A stretch of DNA of 64,000 nucleotides. It comes from Theodoxus fluviatilis (taxonomy: Eukaryota > Mollusca > Gastropoda > Cycloneritida > Neritidae). The notes beneath the pieces are model-generated. The model did not search any database, was not told the origin of the DNA, and was given only the letters and a program-made list of their open reading frames with translations. A program made the position numbers and the translations under genes. This document shows positions 1 through 12,084 of the stretch, piece after piece; the stretch's first letter is position 1; every line of letters starts with the position of its first letter. Location: NCBI GenBank assembly GCA_034096865.1, contig JAWQFJ010001140.1, positions 123,514 to 187,513 of the forward strand, written 5' to 3'.

Positions 1-470
1 TGGTGATTCATTATTTAGGAAAAAGGCTACATGATTGGACCATTCAGGAAAGCATAACTATTATCGCGCGAGTTGCAGTCGAAATGATTTTGGCACAACA
101 TCGAGTCATAGAAAATGTTCATGGACACACTCCTTGTTATTCGAGCATTAGTTCCTTTCAGCAATCAACGACAGTCTCTCATTTTGTTTATATATTTGCA
201 TAAACAGTATGTTTTTTTGTAATCAAAGCGCTGGTTGATTCGTAAGGATGTCATTCCTTGTCGGAATCTGATAAATGCGTCCCTACATTTTTGCTGTAAG
301 AAAAGTAAAGCATTTTCCCTATCAAATACATTTTCGAAGGCAAAATAACGTGAAAATATTAGGCTTTTACAATTGTGTTCATCCCAAAATTGTAAACAGC
401 AGTCTTGCAGTCTTTGTTTCAGTTGATTTAGAATTCTTGTCTCGTTCCCAACTCCGCCATTTAGCCGAGA
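1..470. other. unannotated DNA, no gene seen
   Basis: Moderately AT-rich unique-looking sequence. I see no recognisable coding region, RNA gene or repeat here. If the INF2-like gene has the usual long first intron, this stretch may lie inside it (inference). Confidence 0.5.
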
Positions 471-489
471 GGGGGGGGGGGGGGGGGGG

Positions 490-563
<74 letters not shown>

Positions 564-577
564 AGAGAGGGAGAGAG
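471..577. repeat. poly-G followed by (GA)n microsatellite
   Basis: About 22 consecutive G residues run directly into roughly 33 GA dinucleotides and then imperfect GGGGA/GAGAGG. On the plus strand the tract is purely purine. Open frames across it (Gly/Arg-Glu or Ser-Leu/Pro) are artefacts of the repeat. Confidence 0.97.
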
Positions 578-592
578 TTGTTGCAAACAGGA

Positions 593-1260
593 AACTGAAC
601 TTACAAACTGAAATACTGAAAAAACGACAGATGCACTGAAGTACATTCCCCGTAATAGCGACATTAAAAGGTAAAGTCTAACCTAATCTTTATTGTCGTC
701 TTCCGCGATTGAACCCCATTCCCAACAACCCGCACAAGATCTCCATTCATATGGCCTGATGGAACCGATTTATTTCTTTAATTTTAAATTCATATGTCAG
801 AGCTCGCTGTCGCCTTGCGACAGAGTGATAAGGAAGCGTTGCACACAATACCGTGCAATGTGGAATTTTCGTTGCCATAAACCTGTCACGACATCACAGT
901 ACATTGTCACACACGGCGAGAAACGTGCAAAGGCGAGGCGAGTCCGACAGTCACACAATGATGACAACGCCGCTGTCATGCTGCGGTGGTTGCCGAAGTC
1001 TGCAACCGTCTCCAAAGTCCAAAATGCAAGAAATGCTGCCCTTGTCTACCCAACGCCACACAGATCATGACCACTAAATTGTGCCAATTACACTCGCTAG
1101 AGAGAAGTACGCGCACGATTAATTCCACAGTGTTTCAGCGGTCAGAAAGTGCAGAGGAGAAAACGAGAACAAAGACGAGAGAGATGGGCGAGAAGCAGGG
1201 AAAGGCCAAGGTGTGCAGGGTACCTGGAGGGGATAGAGACAGATGAGACGTGGAGGAGGG
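593..1260. other. unannotated DNA, no gene seen
   Basis: Mixed-composition sequence with only short frames, all under about 125 codons, and none resembles a family I recognise. I see nothing in it. Confidence 0.5.
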
Positions 1261-1280
1261 CGTATTACTTGGAGAGGGGT

Positions 1281-1325
1281 GGAGGGGCGGGGGGGGGGGG
1301 GGGGGGAGAGGGGGGGGGGGGGGAG
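1281..1325. repeat. interrupted poly-G tract
   Basis: Two runs of more than 10 G separated by GAGAG. It is a candidate for G-quadruplex folding on the plus strand. Run length is likely to be unstable in assembly. Confidence 0.9.
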
Positions 1326-1412
1326 AGCTTCTCAAATCGGCAGAGCCCAGAAGCTACTCGATGCTAACCAGTGACACACTTACGGGATTAACTGCACGAT
1401 TTCGAGGTTATG

Positions 1413-2518
<1,106 letters not shown>

Positions 2519-3001
2519 AAGAGGAGGAGGAGGAGCAGGGGGAGGAGGAGGAGCAGCAGCAGCAGGAGGAGCAGCAGCAGGAGGAGGGAAAGGAGGAGGG
2601 AAGAGGGAGGAGGGAAGGAAGGAGGAGGAAGGAAGGAAGGAGGAGGAGGGAAGGAACGAGGAGGAGGGAAGGAAGGAGGAGCAGGGAAGGAGGAGGAGGA
2701 GGAGGAGGAGGAGGAGGAGGAGGAGCAGCAGCAGCAGCAGCAGGAGGAGGGAAGGAAGGAAGGAAGGAGGAGGAGCAGGAGGAGCAGGAGGAGCAGGAGG
2801 GAAGGAAGGAAGGAAGGAGGAGCAGGAGGAGCAGGAACAGGAGGAGCAGGAACAGGAAGAGGAGCAGGAGGAGGAGCAGCAGGTGGTGGAGGAGGAGGAG
2901 GAGGAGGAGGAGGAGGAGGAGGAGGAGGAGGAGGAGCAGAAGCAGGAGGAGGAGGGGGAGGAGGAGCAGGAGGAGGAGGGGGAGGAGGAGTAGGAGGAGG
3001 A
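2519..3001. repeat. purine-rich GGA/GCA trinucleotide tract
   Basis: About 480 bp of GGA units with interspersed GCA, GGAA and GGGA, giving an almost pure purine plus strand. Sub-blocks such as GGAAGGAAGGAGGAGGA recur with small changes, which indicates slippage and local duplication. Frames encode poly-Glu/Gly on one strand and poly-Leu/Pro/Ser on the other; neither looks like a real protein. Long purine-pyrimidine strands of this type can form triplex (H-DNA), which is general knowledge and not shown here. Confidence 0.95.
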
Positions 3002-5498
3002 TAAAGAGGAAGGGGACAGATGTATAACATCAAAGAGTTATGACTGAACAGGGACAGCGAGGGGTTTTCACTGACGTCGGTTCCAAAAGTATTATACACC
3101 AGAATACTCCAGCATCATTGCACATAACGTCACATGAGCACATGTCAAAGTTCAAATCCACAAAGAAATCTGGCCATTGCATGGAAATATGCTATTGCAA
3201 AGCAATTTACCAGAGACAAATTACGTCGAACGGGCCAAAACTCTATCCATAAAGAGATGGTTCTACCTTTTCAATATAGGAGGCAGCAGATTAAGAATGT
3301 GCGACGAGTATTTACACACATGACGAAGAGATTGAAATGGTAAAGCGTAAGGGATAGGAAGGAACAGAGAGATGACAACGGTGTAAATCAAGAACAGAGC
3401 GGGAACTCGTCTCCTCTTCGCCACCACCAGCCACTCAACCATCTCCCACCCACGGTCCCTCTCACCCACCCATATACTCTCATCCCCGCCACCCTGACCC
3501 CCCTCCCTCCTCTCGTTGCGGGCCAGGGACGGGTCTGGGGAGGCGGGACAGGTCCCATGAAATTCAAAACGAAGCAGGCAGGCAGCTGGTGCGCCGTCCC
3601 AACCAGGTTGACGGGTTTTGGCTGGGATATGACGTCACTGTTTATTCAAGGTAAGCCCTGGACTTCTGCTCTAAGTTTCAAGTGCTGCCCTGCTCACTCA
3701 GTCAGGACGGACATCTCCGTCATGGCCTTGCACGCCACTCCTCGACCTGGTGGGAAGCCACGATGACAGAAATCCCCAAAAAAGGAAACACACCAGATCA
3801 GATTGCCACCAGACTGAAGGAAAAGGGAGAGAGTGTAGAAAGAGAAGAACAATTTATGAACCAACTCCATTGCTTCAAGGCACGCGTCAGAAGGGAAATT
3901 AATACATTTTTAATTGATGGGATAGCTTCTTTTCTGGTTTCTCTTTTCTGTCAGAGAGTTTCGACTTTAATGGCCCTGATCCCAGCTGGCACGCGCGCGA
4001 CCATGTTTGTGTGTTCATGCACGTGCTCGCGCAGCCAGGCACAAAAGCATGCAACTGTGGACACGGCTTTGTTCGCATGTCATTGTGACACAGCTCCGAC
4101 GCAATTATCACTGAAGCACACTGACACCAGATTTCGATAATTCGAGGAAAGCTGCGACGAATAAGGAAAGAGAAACGGATACACTCAATATTCATTCAAA
4201 TGTTTGAGAAGGAAGCTCATAAAAGAGAATGTTCTGCTGTATCAACAATACGCGCGATACTAAAATGATTATGTGTGTCAGTGATTTGAACACATATATG
4301 CACACGTGCGATCACACACGCGCACTCACACACACAAACACAAAATGAGAACGAGCATGGAATGTCATCTGATACACATGACTAGGCGATACAATTTATC
4401 TTTATGGTTGTAATTCCAAAATGAGATAACAGATTATCTCCAAATTTTAACGGATTTGTTCCTGGGTGAAACCCTGACCTTGCACCAAATTCCATCTGAA
4501 TCCGTTTTGAACCTTTTGAATTATGTTGCCGAATAACCAACGAACTCACCGAGCGAAAAATGTTAGCTACTTGACGGGGGTAAAAGCGACGCAGACACCG
4601 AGGCGTCAACATACAGGTAGGGATGCTAGTTGACCCACAACCCCTGACGAGCCCAACCACGGAGATCATGCATGACAGCAGCTTCCCAAGACGCCGACCC
4701 CGCAGTCTTGGTGTCAACAGCAGTTACTCGCATCCCTCAACCTTCCTACGATAAGCTTCGATGCCTCGCCCCGATGGAAATGTGCTCGCCAGGCAAACAG
4801 ACCTGTGCATGGCAGTATACATCAAAGGTGTGACAGCTGCATGAAAATATCGATGAAATCCTGAGTTAAGGACTCCAGGTGTACGAAACTATAATGGTTT
4901 TCGCTCTGGTATGAGAAAGGTGGTGTTTTTCAAGGTAGACTACTGCGAGATAAGGTTTCAGGTTGGTCAATACAGTGTTTTCTATAGATCTACCTACATC
5001 TGATTCGGAAGGCCGCTGCACCTACGTATTAGAATGTACATGTATTCTTGACTGGAAAACATTATAAAACCCCGAAAGTTGTGAAATACTTCATCGAAAT
5101 GGTTTCTCACTTGCATTCTCGTAGTGCTAAAACACAGGAGTGATGCGCCCTTCTGTTATCCAAAACGAATACTGATACACATGTCTGCGCCTGAAAATCA
5201 AATTACGGGATCAGAGCATTAGAACATGGGGATCAGGGTGTGGGAAGAGAAGGAAACTTTAGTGGAAAAGATGACGGTAGAAGACACTGTGGAAGAATTT
5301 CAACTGATGAAACATTTGGCAATATCTAGAAAGTTCGCAGATTGTAGATCCATGTTGAGAAGATAGAGTACGATTCAAATTTGGGGGTGGGAAAAGGAGG
5401 GGAAAATACGTGTCGTGGAGGAGGAAGGAATAAAAAGGTGAATTTGAGAAGAGGCAGAAGAAGGTAGGGGACCAGGAAGAGGAGCATATTGAGGTGAC
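3002..5498. other. unannotated DNA, probably intronic
   Basis: About 2.5 kb without a recognisable gene. A short CA-rich stretch lies near 4296-4345. A 13-bp segment at 4461-4473 (CCTGGGTGAAACC) and its flank resemble 11763-11775 and may mark an old dispersed repeat. I searched the minus strand for the next INF2 exon and did not find one; exons shorter than about 20 codons could be missed. Confidence 0.45.
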
Positions 5499-5540
5499 GG
5501 GGGTGGGGGGTGGGGTGGGGGGAGGGGGGGGGGGGGAGGA
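5499..5540. repeat. G-rich tract
   Basis: GGGGTGGGG units followed by a run of about 14 G and a GGA edge. Low-complexity DNA with quadruplex potential on the plus strand. Confidence 0.9.
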
Positions 5541-6873
5541 GGTAAAAGAGGAGCAGACCGAGGAGGAGCAAGTGTACGCGAAGACCGAGGTGGCATTGAC
5601 CCCAGTATCTTGGCAATTCATTGGAAAATCGGCAGAGGATTCCTGCCAAAGCTACAGAGACCAAGATTCCTGTAGGTCGAAAAGAGGAGGAGAAGGAGGA
5701 GGAGAGGGAGAGGGAGAGGGAGAGGGAGGCAGTTGGCCAAATACACCTGGGCAGGAATGGAGCATGAAAAAGCCGGACCTTGTTGACTCCAGTGCTGGCT
5801 GGGTTGCCGAGCTGTTTTCTGGCGGCAAACAACGCCAGGCCTGCGGGGCCGTTTGCCTCCTAAACCTCCCCACCGCCCCAATTAAGATTCTTCCTCCTTG
5901 TAATCCATTTGCTTCTGGCTTACTGACCCACACTGAGGCGACCAGTCAAACTTGCGAGGGGAGGGGAAGGGGAGAGGGGAATAGTACGAGTGGAGGGGAG
6001 AAAGCGGAAAGGAGGGTGATGCGCCTCCAGATAAGTCCCTGTCGATACCTGGGGTTGCCCGCTGCGCCAAAATAGATGAGCCTTAGACTCTCGACCATCT
6101 GCCACCCTGGACCCATGGAAAACTCGTAAAAAACGTGTAAAATCGAGAGTGTCATGAGGATTTGTCATTCAGCTGATGTAAACGACAAGAAAGACGTTGT
6201 CGGCACAACTTATTATTGATTCTGGTACTTTCTCAGTGTTACTGGGTAATTAGAAAGACATCTGGTCATAGAAAACCCCGATATAAGTTTCTTCAATGTA
6301 TTGCGAGAAAGTCGTTTAAAATTCACGGATACATCGTATTTCTATATTTAGTTATACACATTTTATGCCACATCCTAAGAGAATCTGCCGAATCAAAAGA
6401 AAGTCTCTTGGTTTTTTCGAAAGCAAGGACCAGAATTATATACATCAAAGATCACATTATTTCTAAGTGACCTTGTGTGTATTCGAATCAATAAGCCATG
6501 CACATTTGTATACAGCGTACAAAACCCTTTTTCCACCTTCAGGAGAAGAAAAAAAGCAAGCCCCACACATTTCTTTGTCATAGATCTGTAAGGAACAGAT
6601 CTACAATATAAAAAATTCGACACTCACTGTCAACATGATTTCTCAAAATTATGTTTTAAATTAAATTATTTCGTAATAACTGTCAAAAACCAAACTGGCA
6701 TCAGCACAGCTAAAGACATAAAAATATGAAACACGGACTAACACTAATTAACTTCCTAGACAGCAGGCGCGAACCAGCGGAACTGTCAGTAGAGCAAGAG
6801 AGCGATAGAGCGAGTGTTAGCTAGGGTTTCAGGAGCAGTTGCAGGACAGGTAACAAAAATCAGTTGTCCTTAC
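5541..6873 (-). other. probable first intron of the INF2-like gene (5' part)
   Basis: A splice donor on the minus strand sits at 6873-6872 (AAG then GTAAGG), so the DNA to its left should be intron. It contains GGAGAGG/GGGGAGGGG purine patches (5690-5727, 5955-6000) and no exon that I can identify. This reading is inferred from the donor only. Confidence 0.5.
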
Positions 6874-7342
6874 CTTGAGCAAACTTGGGAATGAAATCAT
6901 CGTTCTCGATGAGGACCTGAATGCTGATCTCAGAATCCATGATGGAGCGAATACACTCTACGCATCCAATCTGAAGCACTGTGGCGAAGAACGATTTGGT
7001 AGGATGTCCATGAGAAATGGCTTCCAAGTTGTCAAACAGTAGCTCCAAACCATGGTCGCCCAGGAAAGCCGCCAGCCATGCTGCGTCGCGTACACTGAGC
7101 CTGTGCTTCAGAGCAGTGTAGAGCGAGACTTGGGGCGACTGGGTTAGCAGACGAACGGCTGTCACCGGGTCCTCCAATGCAGACGCCAGGTCCGCCGGCT
7201 TGCAGCCAATCACGTTTCGTCTTACGACTCTGGCCCAACGTCTGCGCTGCCCCCCTTCTTTCATAGCGCCGTCCCCTTCAGAGCCGGCACTCTTCGCTAC
7301 GCTCGCCTGCTCCATCTCGTCTGCAACAGACGCAAGCCACAT
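6874..7342 (-). CDS. INF2: INF2-like formin, first coding exon (partial gene)
   Basis: The 156 codons plus one base match the N-terminal armadillo-type inhibitory domain (GBD/FH3, DID) of the inverted formin INF2. INF2 is an actin-nucleating and severing formin of the cytoplasm and ER surface. The match runs from about residue 28 to the end. Visible family features are the Trp-Ala start of the first helix (RRRWARV), an LxxFLxxxGLxxLF pattern (AAFLGDHGLELLFDNLEAI) and the conserved CVECIRSIMDSEISIQVLI helix pair. The exon ends at CAAG followed by GTAAGG, a strong donor, in phase 1. Upstream, TATTTTCAG at about 7354-7346 is a good acceptor three bases before the ATG, so a 5' UTR exon should lie at higher coordinates. 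The second in-frame Met (7264-7262, MKEGGQRRRW) matches the usual start of INF2 better than the first, so residues 1-26 may be untranslated or lineage-specific. The catalytic FH2 domain is not in the window. The family assignment is firm; INF2 is favoured over DIAPH or DAAM because the domain begins so close to the N-terminus. Confidence 0.85.
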
Positions 7343-7345
7343 GAG

Positions 7346-7356
7346 CTGAAAATATG
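7346..7356 (-). promoter_or_regulatory. splice acceptor of the INF2-like coding exon
   Basis: On the minus strand the sequence reads CCATATTTTCAG and then CTCATG. The AG occupies 7347-7346, and a CTGAC branch-like motif lies about 20 bases upstream. It places the start codon three bases inside the exon and implies a non-coding first exon further right. Confidence 0.6.
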
Positions 7357-7859
7357 GGATAAAAGTGTCAGTTCGCGCACAGCAACGTAATGTTTCGATG
7401 CAAGTTGGAGGTAAAAGGGTAAAGAAGCGACGGAAGAAGTTTTCGATCCAACAGGTGGTCGTCGCGAGCGTATTTAGAATTATTTATCTGTGAGGGGGTT
7501 CGCGTGCTCGCCAACTTCATAACGGCGATACTGTTTCACCGTGGCAGCAGGCTGGTTCAAGGTTCGCTTCCCGTTGCGTCTACTGTTATTGTTTATCTTT
7601 TTTGTAGTTTTTCAGGCGTGTTATTTGTGTGGACCAAACTTGTGGGTATTGTACCCTACAGGTGTAGTGCGAGTACATTTGAATTTTAGCAGGATATAAT
7701 AAAAGAATTCGATTAAGGTAAGGTGAGCGTCGTATTACTAGGGTACTGTTTGTGCATACTGTCTTGTCAGAGTCTTGTCAACAACATAAAATAGGCCATC
7801 AAGCTATTAATTCAAACAATCTATTTCTGTACTTTGAATATTATTGACCTACTGCACAA
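7357..7859 (-). other. region upstream of the INF2-like exon
   Basis: By orientation this should be the intron between the 5' UTR exon and the first coding exon, or the UTR exon and promoter themselves. I cannot identify a transcription start. There are no repeats of note. Confidence 0.45.
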
Positions 7860-7985
7860 AGCGTGCGCGCGCATACACACGCACACATGCACACACATGC
7901 ACACGCACACATACACAAAAGCGTACGTACGCATGCACACAGACACACACACGCACGCACACACACACACATACACACACACACA

Positions 7986-8067
<82 letters not shown>
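7860..8067. repeat. (CA)n microsatellite with imperfect 5' flank
   Basis: An imperfect CA/CG/TA-rich lead (7863-7985) is followed by about 40 perfect CA units. The His-Thr and Cys-Val frames across it are artefacts. Confidence 0.97.
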
Positions 8068-8068
<1 letters not shown>

Positions 8069-8600
8069 GGAGTATCTGCGAATTTTATCTTCATCTGCAA
8101 AAACTCATTTTTCTCGTTTATTTCTGTGTTGTTGTTGTTTTTTTTGTAGAAAGCGGATCGATCATTCAGTTTATGTAAAATAAGTTTTCTCGATCGTGTT
8201 TCAATAGTTCTCGTTTTCTTTATATCAAAAGATGAAATACAAATTCCACGTGATATTCAGCAAATCGAATTACAATCGGTTTATGTGAAGTGGAAACATC
8301 TGACATAATCAAACCGACAAGCCTCTCTCTAATGGAATGTTTGCCTGACTAACTTACACGTCGTCTCATAATAATAATAAAAATAATAATACAGATTATT
8401 TATACGCACATACCTTCCCTAATAGGCAAGCTCATGGCGTTTACAATGAAAAGTCCACACTCATACAAAGCGTTCCAACACTCGCACACTGTAAAGTCTG
8501 TATAGTTGAAGTAAAAGAAGAGTTAACTACAATACAATTAATTAACATAGCAGGCAATAAACAAAACACGAAACATAAGAGAGGCGCCTTGTGAAGCACC

Positions 8601-9209
8601 TCACTGCTCGTCAGAAAAGACTGACCGGAACAGGTGTGTCTTTAGGGAGGTTTTGAACTGGGACATGGAAACAGAGTGACGGACAGGGAAAGGTAGGCTA
8701 TTCCACGTTACAGGGCCGATGTAAGAAAAAGCTCGCTGTCCTTGGGTTTTCTTTTTGCGACGGGGGACATTTAACGTTTTGGTGTCTGCAGCTGAACGGT
8801 TATTTCTAGCGGGGGTGTAGACAGTGAGAATTTCTTTGAGTGCGTGTGGTGTAGTTTGATTGAAGAAGTTGAAACACATAGTGGCTAGCTTATACTCTAT
8901 CCTCTGAGCGACGGGGAGCCAATGCAGTGCACGAAGGAGTTTGGATGTAGGTGTTCTCTTGGGACATCTAAAAACTAATCTAACAGCAGTGTTTTGGACT
9001 TTTTGCAGTTTGTTTAGCAGAGTGTCAGGAATACCAGCAAGAAGAGAATTTCCATAATCTAGACGGGGCAGAACAAGGGAAGTGACAAGGGTTTGAGTGG
9101 CCTGTTGTGAAAGATAGTGACGAATAGTGTTAATTTTCCTTAACTCGTAGTAAGCTAACTGGCAAACTTTGTTCACATGAACTCTCATAGAAAGATTATC
9201 ATCGAACAT
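8601..9209 (-). pseudogene. reverse transcriptase C-terminal region, remnant
   Basis: This is an uninterrupted 202-codon frame from MFDDNLSMRVHVNKVC to a natural-looking stop after SVFSDEQ. It holds the thumb and post-RT region of a non-LTR reverse transcriptase, including LDYGNSLLAGIPDTLLNKLQ and the conserved LHWLPV box. Upstream the same frame continues through a TAG into a duplicated segment that retains DDTQLH but has lost the Tyr-Ala of the YADD catalytic box. It therefore cannot encode an active enzyme. It belongs to the element at 8369-9825. Confidence 0.85.
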
Positions 9210-9228
9210 GAAACCTAAGTTCCTAACA

Positions 9229-9621
9229 GACTTTGAGAATTCTATCTCACTCTGACCTATGGTTAGTTTCAGGGCCTAATCGAATTCGCCTCTACCGCCA
9301 ACCAGGAGAGCTTCGGTCTTTGAATCATTAAGTTTGAGTTTGTTCTGGGTCATCCACTGTTTCACATCAGAAATACAAAGTTTACTTGCAGAGAGAAGAG
9401 GTTGGATTTGACTGGGATGAGTGGATTTGTGGAGTTGCGTGTCATCAGACTTTGAGAATTCTATCTTACTCTGATCTATGATTAGTTTCAGGGCCTGATC
9501 GAATTCGCCTCTACCGCCAACCAGGAGAGCTTCGGTCTTTGAATCATTAAGTTTGAGTTTGTTCTGGGTCATCCACTGTTTCACATCAGAAATACAAAGT
9601 TCACTTGCAGAGAGAAGAGGT
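9229..9621 (-). repeat. 219-bp tandem duplication inside the retrotransposon
   Basis: The segment 9229-9447 is repeated at 9448-9621 with an offset of 219 bp (73 codons), so the frame is kept. The second copy stops after about 174 bp, where it joins the GVPQGSVLGP block. The DDTQ motif and about 15 following codons are lost from that copy. The two copies differ at several positions, so the event is not recent. Confidence 0.9.
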
Positions 9622-9825
9622 AGAAACAGCAGAGGACCCAGAACCGAGCCCTGTGGGACTCCGTATTTTAGCGGGGCAGGATCAGAAGCAATACCCTGAT
9701 CAAAACAGTCTGCCTATACGTTCTGAGATATATGATTTCAGGAAGGAATGTGCTGTGTTGTCAATGCCAAAAACATGTCTTAGACGGGAGAGAAGAATTC
9801 CACGATCTATTGTGTAAAACACAAA

Positions 9826-10244
9826 CAACTCTCACCACATCGCTCACTGAAAGGTGTGTGCAAGCGCATTATTCATTCGTCCCTTTACGATGAAAACAGT
9901 CCAACATACCTTTAGAAGTTCACTGTCAATAACCTCGGCCGCAAACGTAGATGCACGCATTTCCTTTGCAAATGCTCGTCTCTATGCCCTACTTTCGTTA
10001 CGTATCTCCAAAATATCAAAGACCTCTCTCTCTCTTCTTGCACACAGTTCAATCGATTACGATTTCCCTCGTTGTCTTTTGTTCTGTGGTAGTTTTCTTG
10101 CTTCCGTGAGACGTGGAAGTTGTTAACGGATAAAATGACAGTCTTCGAGATAGTTAGTGTATTAAAGCCTTGCAAGGTACGAAGGAATGATTCCTGCAGA
10201 TAAAGCATTTACAGGTTTAAAAAATAGACAAACGCACAAAACGT
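9826..10244. other. unannotated DNA, no gene seen
   Basis: About 420 bp between the retrotransposon and the CA tract, with frames up to 98 codons and no recognisable family. Nothing else seen. Confidence 0.5.
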
Positions 10245-10435
10245 ATGTTGCACATGTATTTGTACACACGCATGCACGCACGCGCTAACGCACAAGAATA
10301 CACGCGCGCGCACTCACAGGCACACACGTGCGCACGCTCGCACACGCATAGACGGACGGACAGACGAAAGGAAAGAAAAACGGACGGACAGAGAGGCACA
10401 CACATAACGCGAAATTATACATATTGCACACACAA

Positions 10436-10505
<70 letters not shown>

Positions 10506-10552
10506 CCACATCGACACATTCACAACCACACACACATACGTACACAAACTCT

Positions 10553-10642
<90 letters not shown>
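10245..10642. repeat. CA-rich tract with two perfect (CA)n arrays
   Basis: An imperfect CA/CG-rich lead containing CGGACGGACAGA units (10350-10395) precedes two perfect CA arrays at about 10437-10504 and 10556-10642. They are separated by a degenerate CA-like spacer. Confidence 0.95.
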
Positions 10643-10643
<1 letters not shown>

Positions 10644-10819
10644 CGATAATTGACTTAATAACGAGTGTTTGCTTGTGAGCATAAAGGCTGTGTTACACGA
10701 GGTGATTTCACACTTTACACACTGACGCTGTCCACACGACAACGATATCTCCCAGTCGCAGAGTACTACTGGGGTGATTTACTTACGATAGGAACCTTGC
10801 AAGATCTTGCGAGAAATAA

Positions 10820-10895
10820 GCCGATGTCAACATGTGTTAACATGATGAAAGCAGATGTGAAGGCAGTCAAATGTTTGACACATGTTGACACCGGC
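10820..10895. repeat. short inverted repeat (hairpin)
   Basis: The arms at 10820-10842 and 10872-10895 are near-perfect reverse complements (GCCGATGTCAACATGTG against its partner, about 21 of 23 pairing). They flank a loop of about 29 bp. Each arm itself contains the palindrome CAACATGTGTT or CACATGTTG. It could be a fragment of a small inverted-repeat element; no target duplication was found. Confidence 0.6.
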
Positions 10896-12084
10896 CTATT
10901 ATGTGCAATCTGGGTAGGCTAGGCAACGCGCCCTAGATGCTCTTGCTCCACTATTGCGAAGCACGATTGGCTGCCACAATAACGCATGCTTGGAGCGTCA
11001 GTGTGGAACGTGTGGAATCGCCTCGTGTGCGACGGGCTTCATCGAACACGCTGTACAGCATTCGCTTTCTTCGATACAAACCTACCAGGATAGCTCAAGT
11101 GTGCTGCGCTAATCATCATCAGTCATGTCGACTTTATTTGTGAAGATGACGTAAAATGCGGTACATTATTTCATTATCAAACTTATGCAAAATTTCGGGG
11201 GAATGAACTCTTCTTACGTGGTAGTTACACTCATTAACTGCGTCAAGCCCTGAAGAAAACCAACTGTCCGGACTTCACCAAATCTTTTTTTTCTGTGTCG
11301 CTCTTCCCGCGAAGTTCCCCACAATCTTCCAGTGCAAAAGTTTCATATGCGTAGATTCTCGTGCTGTATCGGTTCATCCACTGCATACATAAAATCAGTC
11401 AAAAATCATAAAACATTTTTGCCGCTCAAATGCAACAAATTTTTCTCCTAAAGATTTTCAATAATACTTTGGTCAGAATGAACTGTAAACGATGAGAAAA
11501 AGCTAGGTCACTGCAAGTCTGTCATAGTCATGCACTTCCTGGTTGTGCCATGTTGCAATGAGTTCTTCGTTTCGAAATTGCACAGGAAGTTGCACTGCAA
11601 CACGGTGGCTTTCGGGTGACACTAAGTGCTGAGTCAGCAGGTCAGTCACTGCAGGGCTACGACTCACAGCAAACAAAACCAGCATGGTGATGTGGAGGTG
11701 AGCATTACTGATCCTTGCATATTTTGAAAAGTGAATACTTCCCATGTACATCTCATTTTTGCTCCTGGGTGAAACCAGAGGATGCGCCAAGTGTAAAGCG
11801 AAGTTTTAATATGTGAACTTGATCAAATGCGTATACGTAGCTTTCCTGCAAAAAGCATTTTTCTAAAACATTTGTCTCCATCCACCCACCCTCCCATTCA
11901 CCCACCCACCCGTCCACTTCCATTATATCAAACTCATCCCCACCCCACGCCCACATCCACCCCATTTCCCTCTCCCCCAAAATAATGCAGTTAGGGGGGA
12001 AATTATGCTGGAATGAGAAACGTGATAACCTAAACGAAAAATGAAAAAATACCCAACCTGTACCCCTCTTACACCCGTTGCTTA
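10896..12084. other. unannotated DNA, no gene seen
   Basis: This 1.2-kb stretch includes a minus-strand frame at 11503-11790 with codon use that could be coding (segment ATWHNQEVHDYDRLAVT before the stop). It has no known motif, and its length is within chance expectation. The CCTGGGTGAAACC box at 11763-11775 matches that at 4461-4473. Confidence 0.45.

Larger units (their letters stand above)
8369..9825 (-). mobile_element. 5'-truncated non-LTR retrotransposon (CR1/Jockey-like group)
   Basis: On the minus strand the block starts within the reverse transcriptase domain and ends in a microsatellite tail. In order it shows a GILLSRLRHVFGIDN segment (about 9815-9765), GVPQGSVLGP (about 9662-9631), a KQWMTQNKLKLND segment and a complete C-terminal region. 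The last includes LVLPRLDYGNSLLAGIP, LHWLPVAQRIEYKL and a terminal FKTSLKTHLFRSVF. A 3' UTR follows, ending in ATT-type repeats at 8371-8395. This order is typical of CR1/L2/Jockey-type elements. The copy is dead: the N-terminal endonuclease is absent, frames shift between the GILLSRL and GVPQGS blocks, a TAG interrupts near 9276, and a 219-bp duplication scrambles the catalytic region. The exact clade is not resolvable by eye. Confidence 0.88.
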
